31,076 nt of DNA from contig UQKC01000027.1 of the NCBI GenBank assembly GCA_900541495.1, forward strand, positions 1 to 31,076, given 5' to 3'. Every line of letters starts with the position of its first letter. Positions within the stretch are counted from its first letter, which is position 1. A program made the translations under genes and the position numbers. Origin of the DNA: an uncultured Ruminococcus sp. Its GTDB lineage: Bacteria > Bacillota > Clostridia > Oscillospirales > Ruminococcaceae. The notes below the pieces were generated by a model, which was given only the letters and a program-made list of their open reading frames with translations, was not told the DNA's origin and searched no databases. Shown in pieces: positions 1 through 7,449 of this stretch.

Positions 1-37
1 CGCAGATTTTTTCCTGTATTTTATTGGTGTTTAGTAT
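1..37. repeat. Family B palindromic element, right end (cut by window edge)
   Basis: These 37 bases are identical to the reverse complement of 27056-27092, the left end of a complete 102-bp family B element. The terminal inverted-repeat end TTAGTAT lies at 31-37. The rest of the element lies outside the window. Confidence 0.85.
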
Positions 38-77
38 TAATCAGCGTTTCCTTAGAATCCGCCCCTACGAAAATAGG
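36..77. repeat. Family A element end joined to a GC-rich short repeat
   Basis: ATTAATCAGCGTTTCCTTA at 36-54 is the right end of the family A element (complete copies at 15376 and 23997). It abuts the family B end at 31-37. It is followed by AATCCGCCCCTACGAAA, which recurs at 23389-23405 beside another family A remnant. Repeats of three kinds have therefore accumulated next to each other here. From 78 to 144 the sequence is AT-rich with a direct repeat (GGAATTATT on the minus strand) and no clear terminator for metH. Confidence 0.75.
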
Positions 78-144
78 TTTTATGTTATGGTGCAAATTGA
101 CGTAACGCAATAATTCCGAATTTTAATAATTCCGCATTTAAAAT

Positions 145-2523
145 TTATCCGTATATCCTCTTAGCCACATCAACGGTTTCCTTTGCGTCCTTGGCATAGA
201 AATCCGCACCGATGCTCTTGGCATATTCGGGCGTGAGTACCGCGCCGCCGACTACTACCTTGCAGTCGGGGTACTGCTCACGGAGAAGCTTTACCGTTGC
301 TTCCATTGAGCAGAGCGTTGTTGTCATAAGTGCCGAAAGTCCGACAAGCTTTACCTTGTTTTCGATAGCCGCATCAACAACAGCCTGATAATCAACGTCA
401 CGTCCAAGGTCAATTACCTCATAACCGTAGTTTTCGAGCAGAACTTTTACAATGTTCTTTCCGATATCGTGGATATCGCCCTTTACGGTCGCCAAAACGA
501 CCTTTCCCTTTACAACGGGAGCGGAGTTGTTCATTATCATATTGTTTCGGATAACTTCAAACGCCGCCTGCGCAACGCCTGCGGACATTATGAGCTGTGG
601 CAGGAAGATTATGCCCTTTTCAAAGTCCTCGCCTATCTTGTCAAGCGCAGGAATGAGGATATTATCAACGATCTCCATTGAGTTTGTCGTTTGGAGAAGC
701 TCTTCCGTGACTTTTGCACCCTCGGCTTTAAGTCCGTTCTTCACGCAATACATAAGGTCGTGCGTTTCGCCGCCTGCGGCTTTCGGAATGGGACTTGGCG
801 GTGTCTTTTCGCCTGCATAAGCCGCGATGAACTCGACCGAGTTCACGTCTATTGCGGTGAGAAGTCGGTATGCGCGAACTGCGCCCGTCATTGATGCAAC
901 ATTCGGATTCATTATCGGCAGGTCAAGTCCGTTCGTAAGGCACATCTGCAGGAAGTTGCAGTTGATAAGCTCACGGTTCGGCAGACCGAACGAGATATTT
1001 GAAACGCCAAGCACAGTCTTAAGTCCGAGCTCTGTTTTTACCCTATGCAAAGCTTCGACCGTTTTCATAACATTAGCCTGCTCTGCCGAAGCGGTAAGTG
1101 TCAGACAGTCGATAAAGATATTCTCCTTTGAGATACCCATTTCAATTGCCTTGTTCATAATGCGTTCGGCTATTTCAAAACGCTTTTCGGCGGTTTTGGG
1201 GATTCCCTCTTCGTCAAGGGTAAGTCCCACAACTGCCGCGCCGTATTTTTTTACAATGGGGAGAATTTTCTCCATTGAACCGGCTTCGCCGTTTACGGAG
1301 TTGACGATAGCCTTGCCGTTGTAAACGCGGAGTGCGGCTTCGATAACTTCGGGAATGGTCGAGTCGATCTGTAACGGCAGGTCGGTAACGCCCTGAAGAG
1401 CCTTTACAGTACGTACCATCATTGCCTTTTCATCGATCTCGGGCAAGCCAACGTTTACATCGAGTATCTCTGCGCCTGCCTGCGACTGCTCGATTGCCTG
1501 ACCGAGGATATAGTCGATATCGCCCTTGCGGAGAGCTTCTTTGAAAAGCTTTTTGCCCGTTGGGTTGATGCGCTCGCCGATGATTCTCGGCTGGTTTATA
1601 ACAACGACCTTTTCGGCGGAGCAGACAGCGGCTTCGCACATCGGCGTGTTTTTCTCATATTTGAGCGGAGAAAGCGCCTTTTTGAGCGCACGGATATAGT
1701 CGGGGTTTGTTCCGCAGCAGCCGCCCGTAAGCTTTATACCATAATTGACAAGCTTTGCGGCACTCTCGGCGAATTCCTCGGGGGTAACATCATATTCATT
1801 CGTTACGGGGTTTGGAAGTCCTGCGTTCGGCTTTGCAACTATCGGAAGCTTTGTCCACTTGGAAAGCTCCTCGATAACGGGGGCAAATTCACGGGGGCCG
1901 AGCGAGCAGTTCACGCCGATAGCGTCTGCACCCAAGCCTTCAAGCGTGAGAGCCATTGCGCCGACCGAGCAGCCCGTAAATGTGCGAAGATTCTGCTCGA
2001 ATGTCATTGTCACAATAACGGGGAGGTCTGTATTTTCCTTTGCGGCGAGAAGTGCTGCCTTTGCTTCGTAAAGGTCGGTCATCGTTTCGATAACGACAAC
2101 ATCTGCGTCCTTTCCTGCGAGCATTTCCTCCTTGAAGTAGTCGTATGCCTCTTCAAATTTAAGAGTTCCTGTCGGTTCAAGGAGCTGACCGATAGGTCCT
2201 ACATCGAGCGCAACGAGAGCCTTGTCCTCTGCGGCTTTGCGCGCGTTTTTTATAGCCGCTGAGATAAGCTCGTCAACGGTCTTTCCCGTTTCAGCCATTT
2301 TATATGAGTTCGCGCCGAAAGTATTCGCATAAACTATCTGCGAACCTGCGTCAACATAAGCCTTATGCACCGAGGTTATAAGCTCGGGCTGGTTGAGGTT
2401 CAGAAGCTCGGGGACTTCGCCCGTTTTAAGTCCGCTCTTTTGCAGCATAGTTCCCATGCCGCCGTCAAGAAATACGAACTCATTTTCTTCCAAAAGCTTA
2501 TAAAAGCGTTCTTTTTTATTCAA
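145..2523 (-). CDS. metH: Cobalamin-dependent methionine synthase (no activation domain)
   Basis: Transfers a methyl group from methyl-tetrahydrofolate through enzyme-bound cobalamin to homocysteine, giving methionine in the cytosol. From the chosen TTG start the protein has 792 residues. The homocysteine domain (about 1-290) opens with LDGGMGT and carries the zinc ligands Cys206 and GGCCG (Cys269, Cys270). The pterin-binding domain (about 310-570) starts with IIGERINPTG. A B12-binding module (about 590-792) holds DIHDIG with the cobalt-ligating His at about 685. The reactivation domain found at the C-terminus of long MetH enzymes is absent and is encoded by the upstream gene. An upstream-extended frame exists but would overlap that gene by 250 bases. 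TTG at 2523 has an AGGTG site 6 bases upstream and overlaps the upstream stop as TTGA, so the two genes are translationally coupled. Confidence 0.93.
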   Translation of the reverse strand: MNKKERFYKLLEENEFVFLDGGMGTMLQKSGLKTGEVPELLNLNQPELITSVHKAYVDAGSQIVYANTFGANSYKMAETGKTVDELISAAIKNARKAAEDKALVALDVGPIGQLLEPTGTLKFEEAYDYFKEEMLAGKDADVVVIETMTDLYEAKAALLAAKENTDLPVIVTMTFEQNLRTFTGCSVGAMALTLEGLGADAIGVNCSLGPREFAPVIEELSKWTKLPIVAKPNAGLPNPVTNEYDVTPEEFAESAAKLVNYGIKLTGGCCGTNPDYIRALKKALSPLKYEKNTPMCEAAVCSAEKVVVINQPRIIGERINPTGKKLFKEALRKGDIDYILGQAIEQSQAGAEILDVNVGLPEIDEKAMMVRTVKALQGVTDLPLQIDSTIPEVIEAALRVYNGKAIVNSVNGEAGSMEKILPIVKKYGAAVVGLTLDEEGIPKTAEKRFEIAERIMNKAIEMGISKENIFIDCLTLTASAEQANVMKTVEALHRVKTELGLKTVLGVSNISFGLPNRELINCNFLQMCLTNGLDLPIMNPNVASMTGAVRAYRLLTAIDVNSVEFIAAYAGEKTPPSPIPKAAGGETHDLMYCVKNGLKAEGAKVTEELLQTTNSMEIVDNILIPALDKIGEDFEKGIIFLPQLIMSAGVAQAAFEVIRNNMIMNNSAPVVKGKVVLATVKGDIHDIGKNIVKVLLENYGYEVIDLGRDVDYQAVVDAAIENKVKLVGLSALMTTTLCSMEATVKLLREQYPDCKVVVGGAVLTPEYAKSIGADFYAKDAKETVDVAKRIYG

Positions 2524-3203
2524 TATGTACACCTGCTTCCATTTTTGCGGTAGGTGCAGCGATCTCTCATTGAGCAGACGGCGCAGCCTCGCCTTTTTTT
2601 CTCTATCGGTTCTTTCGACAGTCCTATCACCGCCGTTACGGACTTTCTCGGTATCATTATGAAGCTTTCGCTGACGTTCAAGCCAATTTCGCGGGAAGCG
2701 TTCACGGCATCGACAAACTTTTTCTGGCAGTCTATCGGCATATCGCCGTAGCCCGGGGAAAATCTCCACGTCATATTCATTTCGGGGAAGCTTTTCCTTA
2801 TGACTTCTTCCGCCTTGTTGCAGACCTGCTCGATAGCACAGCCTGCCATTGCGTCAATTACAACAGCCGAAGCCATATCGGAAACCTGCTCGGTTCGGAT
2901 AAGCCTGTCCACATCTCCACCGATAGTTGCCGCGAGCAGTACAGCCTTTTCGCAGGACGCAAGGTGGCGGCTTATGTCTTTTCCCGAAAGCACAAGCTCC
3001 GAATCGGCTAAAGCGACTTCGTCTTCGGTCATATTTTCAATATCAAAAACTCGGAACGTAAATTTTCCGTGCGCCGCCGTAAGAAGCTTTTTTTCGCAGT
3101 TATCCATAAGCGCGGTGAGATTTTCATCGGGCGTACTTCCTCCTGCGGCGAGGTATCTCAGCGCTTCCGCACGGCTGATAGGTTCGATTTTTACCGTATT
3201 CAT
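2520..3203 (-). CDS. MetH activation-domain protein with C-terminal Cys motif
   Basis: A 227-residue protein resembling the S-adenosylmethionine-binding reactivation domain of MetH, which reductively remethylates oxidised cobalamin. The family signature is visible as RFSPGYGDMP (147-156), followed by a stretch IGLNVSESFIMIPRKSVTAV matching the domain's TESFAM...SVSG region. In E. coli this domain is fused to MetH. Here it is a separate gene directly upstream of and overlapping metH. An unusual tail carries Cys207, Cys210, Cys216 and Cys225, which could bind a metal or an Fe-S cluster (inference). The start at 3203 follows AAGGAAAAG; an ATG seven codons further upstream lacks a good ribosome site. 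Confidence 0.85.
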   Translation of the reverse strand: MNTVKIEPISRAEALRYLAAGGSTPDENLTALMDNCEKKLLTAAHGKFTFRVFDIENMTEDEVALADSELVLSGKDISRHLASCEKAVLLAATIGGDVDRLIRTEQVSDMASAVVIDAMAGCAIEQVCNKAEEVIRKSFPEMNMTWRFSPGYGDMPIDCQKKFVDAVNASREIGLNVSESFIMIPRKSVTAVIGLSKEPIEKKRRGCAVCSMRDRCTYRKNGSRCTY

Positions 3204-3219
3204 TTTCTTTTCCTTATTC

Positions 3220-3261
3220 AGCAAGCACAGAGTTAATACAGACTTATCCTATGTGCTTGCT
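3220..3261 (-). promoter_or_regulatory. Inverted repeat in the leader of the activation-domain/metH operon
   Basis: A perfect 10-bp inverted repeat, AGCAAGCACA (3220-3229) and TGTGCTTGCT (3252-3261), encloses a 22-base loop and ends 17 bases before the start codon. A weak promoter-like TTGGGC...TATACC pair lies just upstream on the minus strand, so the repeat would form a hairpin near the 5' end of the mRNA or serve as an operator. It is not recognisable as a SAM or cobalamin riboswitch. Confidence 0.5.
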
Positions 3262-3302
3262 TGGTATAAAATTGACAGAGCGAAATGCCCAATATAATAA
3301 GC

Positions 3303-3344
3303 GGAAAACGCCGATCAAAACGCTTTTTTGCAGCAATGATCGGC
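3303..3344 (-). terminator. Intrinsic terminator after the isomerase-family gene
   Basis: Perfect 8-bp stem GCCGATCA (3310-3317) with TGATCGGC (3337-3344), 19-base loop, followed on the minus strand by GTTTTCC. It lies 15 bases after the stop of the 3359-4840 gene. The T-tract is short. Confidence 0.6.
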
Positions 3345-3358
3345 TTTTCTGAAAATTT

Positions 3359-4840
3359 TTATGCAAACGGATTTTCCGTTTTGTAAAGCATACCCTTAGG
3401 CTGATTGAAGCCAACGCTCTGCACTCCGAGGTAACGGAAAACGTTAAAGAGTGCCTTTCCGTTGTGCGCGAACGTAACTGCGCCGTGGTGAGGGAATCTG
3501 CCCTCGATGAGAACGTGGCGGTAGAATCTGCCCATTTCTTTTATTGCGAAAATTCCTATGCCGCCGAATGAACGCGTTGCAACGGGGAGTATCTCACCCT
3601 CTGCAACATACGCTTTAAGCTCTGCATCAGCGTTGCTCTGGAGGCGGAAGAACGTGATCTCGGACGGAGCGATATCGCCTTCGAGAGTACCTCTTGTGAT
3701 ATCTGGTTCTTTGTCGGGTTCAAGTCCGCGGTGCATAATGAGCTGGTACTTCATTTCCTTTGAGGAAAGCTTTTCTGCGGCTGTGTTTCCGCAGTGGAAT
3801 CCCATAAACGTATCTGTGAGGGAGTAGTCAAATCTGCCCTTTATCTCGTCATTGTAAAGGTCTGCGGGAACAGTGTTGTTGATGTCGAGAAGAGTTACAA
3901 CATCGTCCGAAACGCACTGACCGATAAATTCACTCACTGCGCCGTAGATGTCAACCTCGCAGGCACAAGGGATACCCTTTGCGGTAAGGCGGCTGTTGAC
4001 ATAGCATGGCACAAAGCCGAACTGGGTCTGGAATGCAGGCCAGCACTTGTTTGCGAATACGACATATTCTCTTGAACCCTTGTGAGCCTCTGCCCAGTCG
4101 AGGAGGGTTATCTCAAACTGCGCAAGCTTCGGCAGAATTCCGGGCATCTTGTTGCCTGCGCCAAGCTCTCTTTCCATTTCCTTTACAACGCCGTCAATGC
4201 GCGCATCGCCTGCGTGTTCGTTGAAAGCGGCAAAAAGGTCGAGCTCGGAGTTTTCTTCAATTTCAACGCCGAGGTCGTAAAGTCTTGCGATAGGTGCGTT
4301 GCAGGCAAGGAAGTCCTGAGGGCGAGGTCCGAATGTGATGACTTTAAGGCTCGCAAGACCAAGCACAGTTCTTGCAACGGGGATAAAGTCAGCGATCATA
4401 TCCGCAACTTCGTAAGGGTTTCCGACGGGATATTCGGGTATGTAAGCCTTGACATTGCGAAGTCCGAGGTTGTAGCTTGCGTTGAGCATACCGCAGAAAG
4501 CATCGCCTCTGCCGTCAACGAGGTTGTCGCCGAATTCTTCTGCTGCCGCAGTGAACATAACGGGCAGACCGAACTTCTTTGCAAGGAGAGTTTCAGCCGT
4601 TTCAGGTCCGAAGTTTCCGAGATAAACCACAAGTGCGTTGACACCTGCTTTTTTGAGGTCGTCAAGGGCGCAGAGCATATCATTTTCATTCTCAACAGTT
4701 ACGGGGCATTCGTAAATGTCGATGTTCTTCTCCTTGCAAGCCTTGACAACATTGCTTCTTCTTGAAGCGGAGAGGGATTTCGGGAAACAGTCACGGCTCA
4801 CAGCCGCGATTCCCAGTTTTACTGCGGGCATATTCTTCAT
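3359..4840 (-). CDS. L-fucose/L-arabinose isomerase family protein
   Basis: A 493-residue cytosolic aldose-ketose isomerase homologue. The overall pattern is that of the FucI/AraA fold: N-terminal Rossmann-like domains with VVYLGNFGPE, and a C-terminal barrel. The metal-binding and catalytic positions known in FucI appear to be kept: Glu295 in CEVDIYG, Asp319 in LLDINNT and the His451-His452 pair in FPHHGAVTF. It is shorter than E. coli FucI (about 590 residues), and the sugar cannot be read from sequence. The ATG at 4840 follows AAAGGA with a 10-base gap, slightly long; another ATG lies three codons later. No kinase or aldolase for fucose is nearby. The partners are a lipoprotein upstream on the same strand and a divergent mannosylglucose phosphorylase, which suggests a role in plant-polysaccharide sugar metabolism. 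Confidence 0.75.
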   Translation of the reverse strand: MKNMPAVKLGIAAVSRDCFPKSLSASRRSNVVKACKEKNIDIYECPVTVENENDMLCALDDLKKAGVNALVVYLGNFGPETAETLLAKKFGLPVMFTAAAEEFGDNLVDGRGDAFCGMLNASYNLGLRNVKAYIPEYPVGNPYEVADMIADFIPVARTVLGLASLKVITFGPRPQDFLACNAPIARLYDLGVEIEENSELDLFAAFNEHAGDARIDGVVKEMERELGAGNKMPGILPKLAQFEITLLDWAEAHKGSREYVVFANKCWPAFQTQFGFVPCYVNSRLTAKGIPCACEVDIYGAVSEFIGQCVSDDVVTLLDINNTVPADLYNDEIKGRFDYSLTDTFMGFHCGNTAAEKLSSKEMKYQLIMHRGLEPDKEPDITRGTLEGDIAPSEITFFRLQSNADAELKAYVAEGEILPVATRSFGGIGIFAIKEMGRFYRHVLIEGRFPHHGAVTFAHNGKALFNVFRYLGVQSVGFNQPKGMLYKTENPFA

Positions 4841-4856
4841 AACATTTTCGTCCTTT

Positions 4857-4892
4857 CAAAAACAGCGGCACAGTCCCCTGCACCGCCGTTTA
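4857..4892 (-). terminator. Terminator between lipoprotein and isomerase-family gene
   Basis: An 11-bp stem with three wobble pairs (4863-4873 with 4878-4888), TCCC loop, flanked by AAA/TTT and a T-run on the minus strand (4857-4862). It lies between two genes on the same strand with no obvious promoter after it, so it may only partly block read-through into the isomerase gene. Confidence 0.6.
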
Positions 4893-4914
4893 TTACAATT
4901 ATTATGCGTTGGGA

Positions 4915-5583
4915 TCACTTTGTTTCGGGTGTCGAAATAGCAACTTCACCCTTTACGTCCTTTTCGGTAAGCTCGATCTTGAACTCGGTAGCATAGTAAC
5001 CTGCAACATCGTTGACCGTATCGTAGGTGAGTGTCATCGAGAACACGAGGTCATAGCTGCTTGCGGATATCTTCTGGCTGTAAACGAGCTCCATATCGAT
5101 ATCTTCCGTGCCGACAAGCGTTCCGCCTGCAACAGAACCCTCGTCAACGCAGTGCTTGCTGACAAGCTCGGCTGTCTTTTTGTCGAAATAATCCTGAGCG
5201 GCTGTTCTGTCAAGCAGACAGTGGACTTCCTCACTGTAGCCTTTGAGATAGATCTCATCGTCGCCCTTTTTCGTCTTGAAATTATATGTAATGATCGAAT
5301 CATCGGAGTAGTAATACTGATCTTCCTCAGGCACAAGCGCCGAAACCTCAGCATTAAGGTCTGTATCGGGATTAATGCTCCAGATAGTAGTATCATCGTC
5401 CCAGTAAAGCTCCACCCCGTCGGGCTGCATCGAAACTATCTTCGTAAGGGGCATACCGAGTTTTATTTTTGTCAAAATGCCGCTGTATGCCGAATCTTCC
5501 ACGGCTTCATCGTTTCCGCAGCCGGCAAGGAGCATAACGCAGGTCATAAGAGAAAGCAATACCGACAGAATTCTTTTCATCAT
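4915..5583 (-). CDS. Predicted lipoprotein of unknown function
   Basis: A 222-residue protein whose family I do not recognise. The N-terminus is a lipoprotein signal peptide: MMKR, a hydrophobic core, then the lipobox LLAGC with the lipidated Cys near residue 22. The mature part is acidic, rich in Tyr and beta-prone segments, and has two further cysteines (VHC and KHC) that could form a disulfide outside the cell. The start at 5583 is preferred because AAAGGGA lies 9 bases upstream; the longer frame starts inside that site. It is transcribed from a TTGACT-N17-TACAAT promoter at 5722-5750 with two palindromic operators in its leader, and shares the control region with the GH130 gene. A role in sensing or binding sugars at the surface is possible but unproven. 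Confidence 0.7.
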   Translation of the reverse strand: MMKRILSVLLSLMTCVMLLAGCGNDEAVEDSAYSGILTKIKLGMPLTKIVSMQPDGVELYWDDDTTIWSINPDTDLNAEVSALVPEEDQYYYSDDSIITYNFKTKKGDDEIYLKGYSEEVHCLLDRTAAQDYFDKKTAELVSKHCVDEGSVAGGTLVGTEDIDMELVYSQKISASSYDLVFSMTLTYDTVNDVAGYYATEFKIELTEKDVKGEVAISTPETK

Positions 5584-5626
5584 CTTCAACCGTCCCTTTA
5601 TCATTAAGAATAGCGCAGAGGTAGTT

Positions 5627-5691
5627 GTTTAAACTGCACAATAAAACGTTTAAGAGATACGGGGGTGCGAAAATTTTTCGTGTAAACGTTT
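5627..5691. promoter_or_regulatory. LacI/cre-like operator pair (AAACGTTT) in divergent control region
   Basis: Two AAACGTTT palindromes at 5644-5651 and 5684-5691 are spaced 40 bp apart. The second, in context TGTAAACGTTTAAA, comes close to the TGWAARCGNTTWCA consensus of LacI-family regulators and CcpA. A third palindrome, GTTTAAAC, is at 5627-5634. They lie downstream of the minus-strand promoter, so a bound repressor would block elongation into the lipoprotein gene. A 40-bp spacing also allows DNA looping. No LacI gene lies in the window. Confidence 0.6.
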
Positions 5692-5721
5692 AAAGGGCGT
5701 AATTCTCTGCATTTACTCTAT

Positions 5722-5750
5722 ATTGTAATACAAAAACACGAAAAAGTCAA
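5722..5750 (-). promoter_or_regulatory. Promoter for lipoprotein/isomerase genes
   Basis: On the minus strand, -35 TTGACT (5745-5750), 17-base spacer, -10 TACAAT (5722-5727). Predicted transcription start is near 5715, leaving a leader of about 130 bases that includes the AAACGTTT operators. Confidence 0.7.
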
Positions 5751-5770
5751 CGAAAAAATCTAAATTTCTC

Positions 5771-5799
5771 TTGAAGAAGTGATTTTGTTATGATAGAAT
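5771..5799 (+). promoter_or_regulatory. Promoter for the GH130 phosphorylase
   Basis: -35 TTGAAG (5771-5776), 17-base spacer, -10 TAGAAT (5794-5799). The start of transcription would lie about 33 bases before the start codon. It is divergent from the minus-strand promoter at 5722-5750. Confidence 0.55.
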
Positions 5800-5838
5800 A
5801 AAATCAAAGCAATATCGCTTAGAAAGGAAGTTTTGCCA

Positions 5839-7023
5839 ATGTCCGAATTCAACGAAAGAAAAGCAAAGGTTTTTGACGCTTACGAAAAGCTCATCAGCCG
5901 CAAAAACGAAAAGACCGATTATATGGGCGGCGCTTATGACCGCTATAAGTACCCCGTTCTCACAGCCGATCACGCCCCCGTTATCTGGAGATATGACCTT
6001 GACCCCGAAACGAACCCGTTCTTTATGGAACGCCTTGGCATCAACGCCGTCCTCAACTCGGGCGCTATTGAGCTCAACGGCAAGTTCTACCTTGTCGCAA
6101 GAGTAGAGGGCAACGACAGAAAGTCATTCTTCGCAGTTGCAGAGAGCGACAGCCCCGTTGACGGCTTCCGCTTCTGGGACTACCCTGTTCTTCTCCCCGA
6201 TACCAATCCCGAGGAAACCAACGTTTATGATATGCGTCTGACCAAGCATGAGGACGGCTATATCTACGGTGTTTTCTGCTCCGAGAGCAAGGATACATCG
6301 TCCAACGACCTCTCCGCAGCAGTTGCACAGGCAGGCATCGTCCGCACAAAGGACCTCAAAACTTGGGAAAGACTTCCCAACCTTAAATCAAAGTCCCCAC
6401 AACAGAGAAACGTTGTCCTCCACCCCGAATTCGTGAACGGAATGTATGCATTCTATACACGTCCGCAGGATGACTTTATCCAGACAGGCTCGGGCGGCGG
6501 CGTTTGCTTCGGACTTGCAAAGGATATCACCAACGCTGAGATCTGCACAGAGGAAACCGTTATCTCCCCAAGAGTTTACCACACTATCACAGAGGTAAAG
6601 AACGGCGCAGGCGCAGTTCCTATAAAGACACCAAAGGGCTGGATACATATTGCCCACGGCGTAAGAAATACAGCCGCAGGACTTCGCTATGTTATCTACG
6701 TATTTGCGACCGACCTCAATGACCCTTCCAAGCTCATCGCATCACCATCGGGACTTTTCATCGCTCCCCACGGTGAAGAGCGCGTAGGCGACGTTTCAAA
6801 CGTAGTATTCACAAACGGTGCTATCGTTCGCGAAAACGGCGATGTCTATATCTACTATGCATCTTCCGATACAAGAGTACACGTTGCTTCAACAACAGTT
6901 GAAAAGCTCATGGACTATACATTTAATACCCCGTCCGACCCGCTTCGCTCCGTAGACTGCGTAAAGCAGAGATATGAGCTTATCTCCAAGAACCTCGAGT
7001 ATATGAAGAATCATAAGGACTAA
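5839..7023 (+). CDS. 4-O-beta-D-mannosyl-D-glucose phosphorylase (GH130)
   Basis: Phosphorolyses beta-1,4-mannosylglucose to alpha-mannose 1-phosphate and glucose in the cytosol, the last step of the mannan route that runs through mannobiose epimerisation. The 394-residue protein matches GH130 subfamily 1 in length and along its whole five-bladed propeller pattern. Asp131 in NVYDMRL falls exactly at the number of the proposed catalytic acid of the Bacteroides enzyme. Other marks are NAVLNSGA, HPEFVNG, YHTITEVKNGAG and a phosphate-site-like APHGEERVGD. The ATG at 5839 has AAGGAAG 8 bases upstream; a TTG two codons earlier is less likely. The usual partners (mannobiose 2-epimerase, GH26 mannanase, mannosyl phosphorylase 2) are not in the window. 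The gene has its own promoter and ends at a palindromic terminator at 7070. Confidence 0.92.
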   Translation: MSEFNERKAKVFDAYEKLISRKNEKTDYMGGAYDRYKYPVLTADHAPVIWRYDLDPETNPFFMERLGINAVLNSGAIELNGKFYLVARVEGNDRKSFFAVAESDSPVDGFRFWDYPVLLPDTNPEETNVYDMRLTKHEDGYIYGVFCSESKDTSSNDLSAAVAQAGIVRTKDLKTWERLPNLKSKSPQQRNVVLHPEFVNGMYAFYTRPQDDFIQTGSGGGVCFGLAKDITNAEICTEETVISPRVYHTITEVKNGAGAVPIKTPKGWIHIAHGVRNTAAGLRYVIYVFATDLNDPSKLIASPSGLFIAPHGEERVGDVSNVVFTNGAIVRENGDVYIYYASSDTRVHVASTTVEKLMDYTFNTPSDPLRSVDCVKQRYELISKNLEYMKNHKD

Positions 7024-7069
7024 AAGGGCGAAACACATTACGAATACCGTATAATACCAACAAATAAAA

Positions 7070-7118
7070 CAGGCGCAATTCACAGTTTAGACATTATGTG
7101 AATTGCGCCTGTTCTTTT
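7070..7118 (+). terminator. Terminator formed by a short family C palindrome
   Basis: A perfect 14-bp stem, CAGGCGCAATTCAC (7070-7083) with GTGAATTGCGCCTG (7098-7111), is followed by TTCTTTTTTT. The arms contain the same GCGCAATTCACA end as the family C elements at 12119 and 12452, without their middle, so this terminator appears to be an internally deleted copy of that element. Confidence 0.85.
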
Positions 7119-7160
7119 TTTATAAATCAAACAACAAGCAAGTGTATTTATTCCAAATAA

Positions 7161-7189
7161 TTGACAAAACATATCATAAATGGTAAAAT
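7161..7189 (+). promoter_or_regulatory. Promoter of the type I toxin mRNA
   Basis: Consensus -35 TTGACA (7161-7166), 17-base spacer, -10 TAAAAT (7184-7189). Transcription would start near 7197, so the mRNA begins just at the direct repeat GGCATACC (7199-7206). The leader before the toxin start codon is about 169 bases. Confidence 0.8.
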
Positions 7190-7227
7190 ACATTTATAGG
7201 CATACCAGAAACGGTAGGCGGTCAATT

Positions 7228-7339
7228 AAGCAAAGCCGATCAAAGCGGAGCGTTCGTTTCGCCGTTTTTCAAAATGTATGAGTATCCTCTTTTGAGGACA
7301 TTTTGAAAAACGGCTGTAACGTATTGATTGGCTTTGCTT
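7228..7339. repeat. Long inverted repeat related to family A, in toxin leader
   Basis: The arms AAGCAAAGCC (7228-7237) and GGCTTTGCTT (7330-7339) continue inward with further matches (GCCGTTTTTCAAAATGT and its complement). The layout and many bases match the family A elements at 15376 and 23997, for example GATCAAAGCGGAGCGTTCGT against GATTAAAGCGAAGCGTTCGT. It is a diverged copy lying entirely within the predicted 5' leader of the toxin mRNA. Confidence 0.75.
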
Positions 7340-7365
7340 TTTGCTCCCTGAAAGGGGGCGTTGCT

Positions 7366-7449
7366 ATGGGTGTTATCGAGGTACTTACTCTTGGTCTACT
7401 TATTTGCGCTGTTATACAGATCATGCAAAATAGCAATAAAAAGAAGTAA
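7366..7449 (+). CDS. Small hydrophobic toxin peptide of a type I toxin-antitoxin locus
   Basis: A 27-residue peptide, MGVIEVLTLGLLICAVIQIM followed by QNSNKKK. It has one hydrophobic helix and a polar lysine tail, the usual form of holin-like and Fst/TxpA-type membrane toxins of Firmicutes. The ribosome site AAAGGGGG lies 7 bases before the ATG. Its G-run pairs with GCTCCC at 7343-7348 (GGGGGC at 7354-7359), so translation is probably restrained by a hairpin. Promoter, terminator and a convergent antisense RNA with its own consensus promoter surround it. Toxicity and family membership are inferred from this arrangement and the peptide's form. Confidence 0.75.
   Translation: MGVIEVLTLGLLICAVIQIMQNSNKKK

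Noticed and set aside
827..1324. Long plus-strand open frames across metH
   Set aside because: They are antisense shadows of a well-conserved metH gene, with no ribosome site and no family resemblance.
2524..2769. MetH N-terminal extension of 82 residues
   Set aside because: The extension is Arg-rich, lies wholly within the upstream activation-domain gene in another frame, and a TTG with ribosome site at the TTGA overlap explains the start.
3220..3261. SAM or cobalamin riboswitch upstream of metH
   Set aside because: Only one simple hairpin is present; none of the multi-helix cores of these riboswitches is visible.
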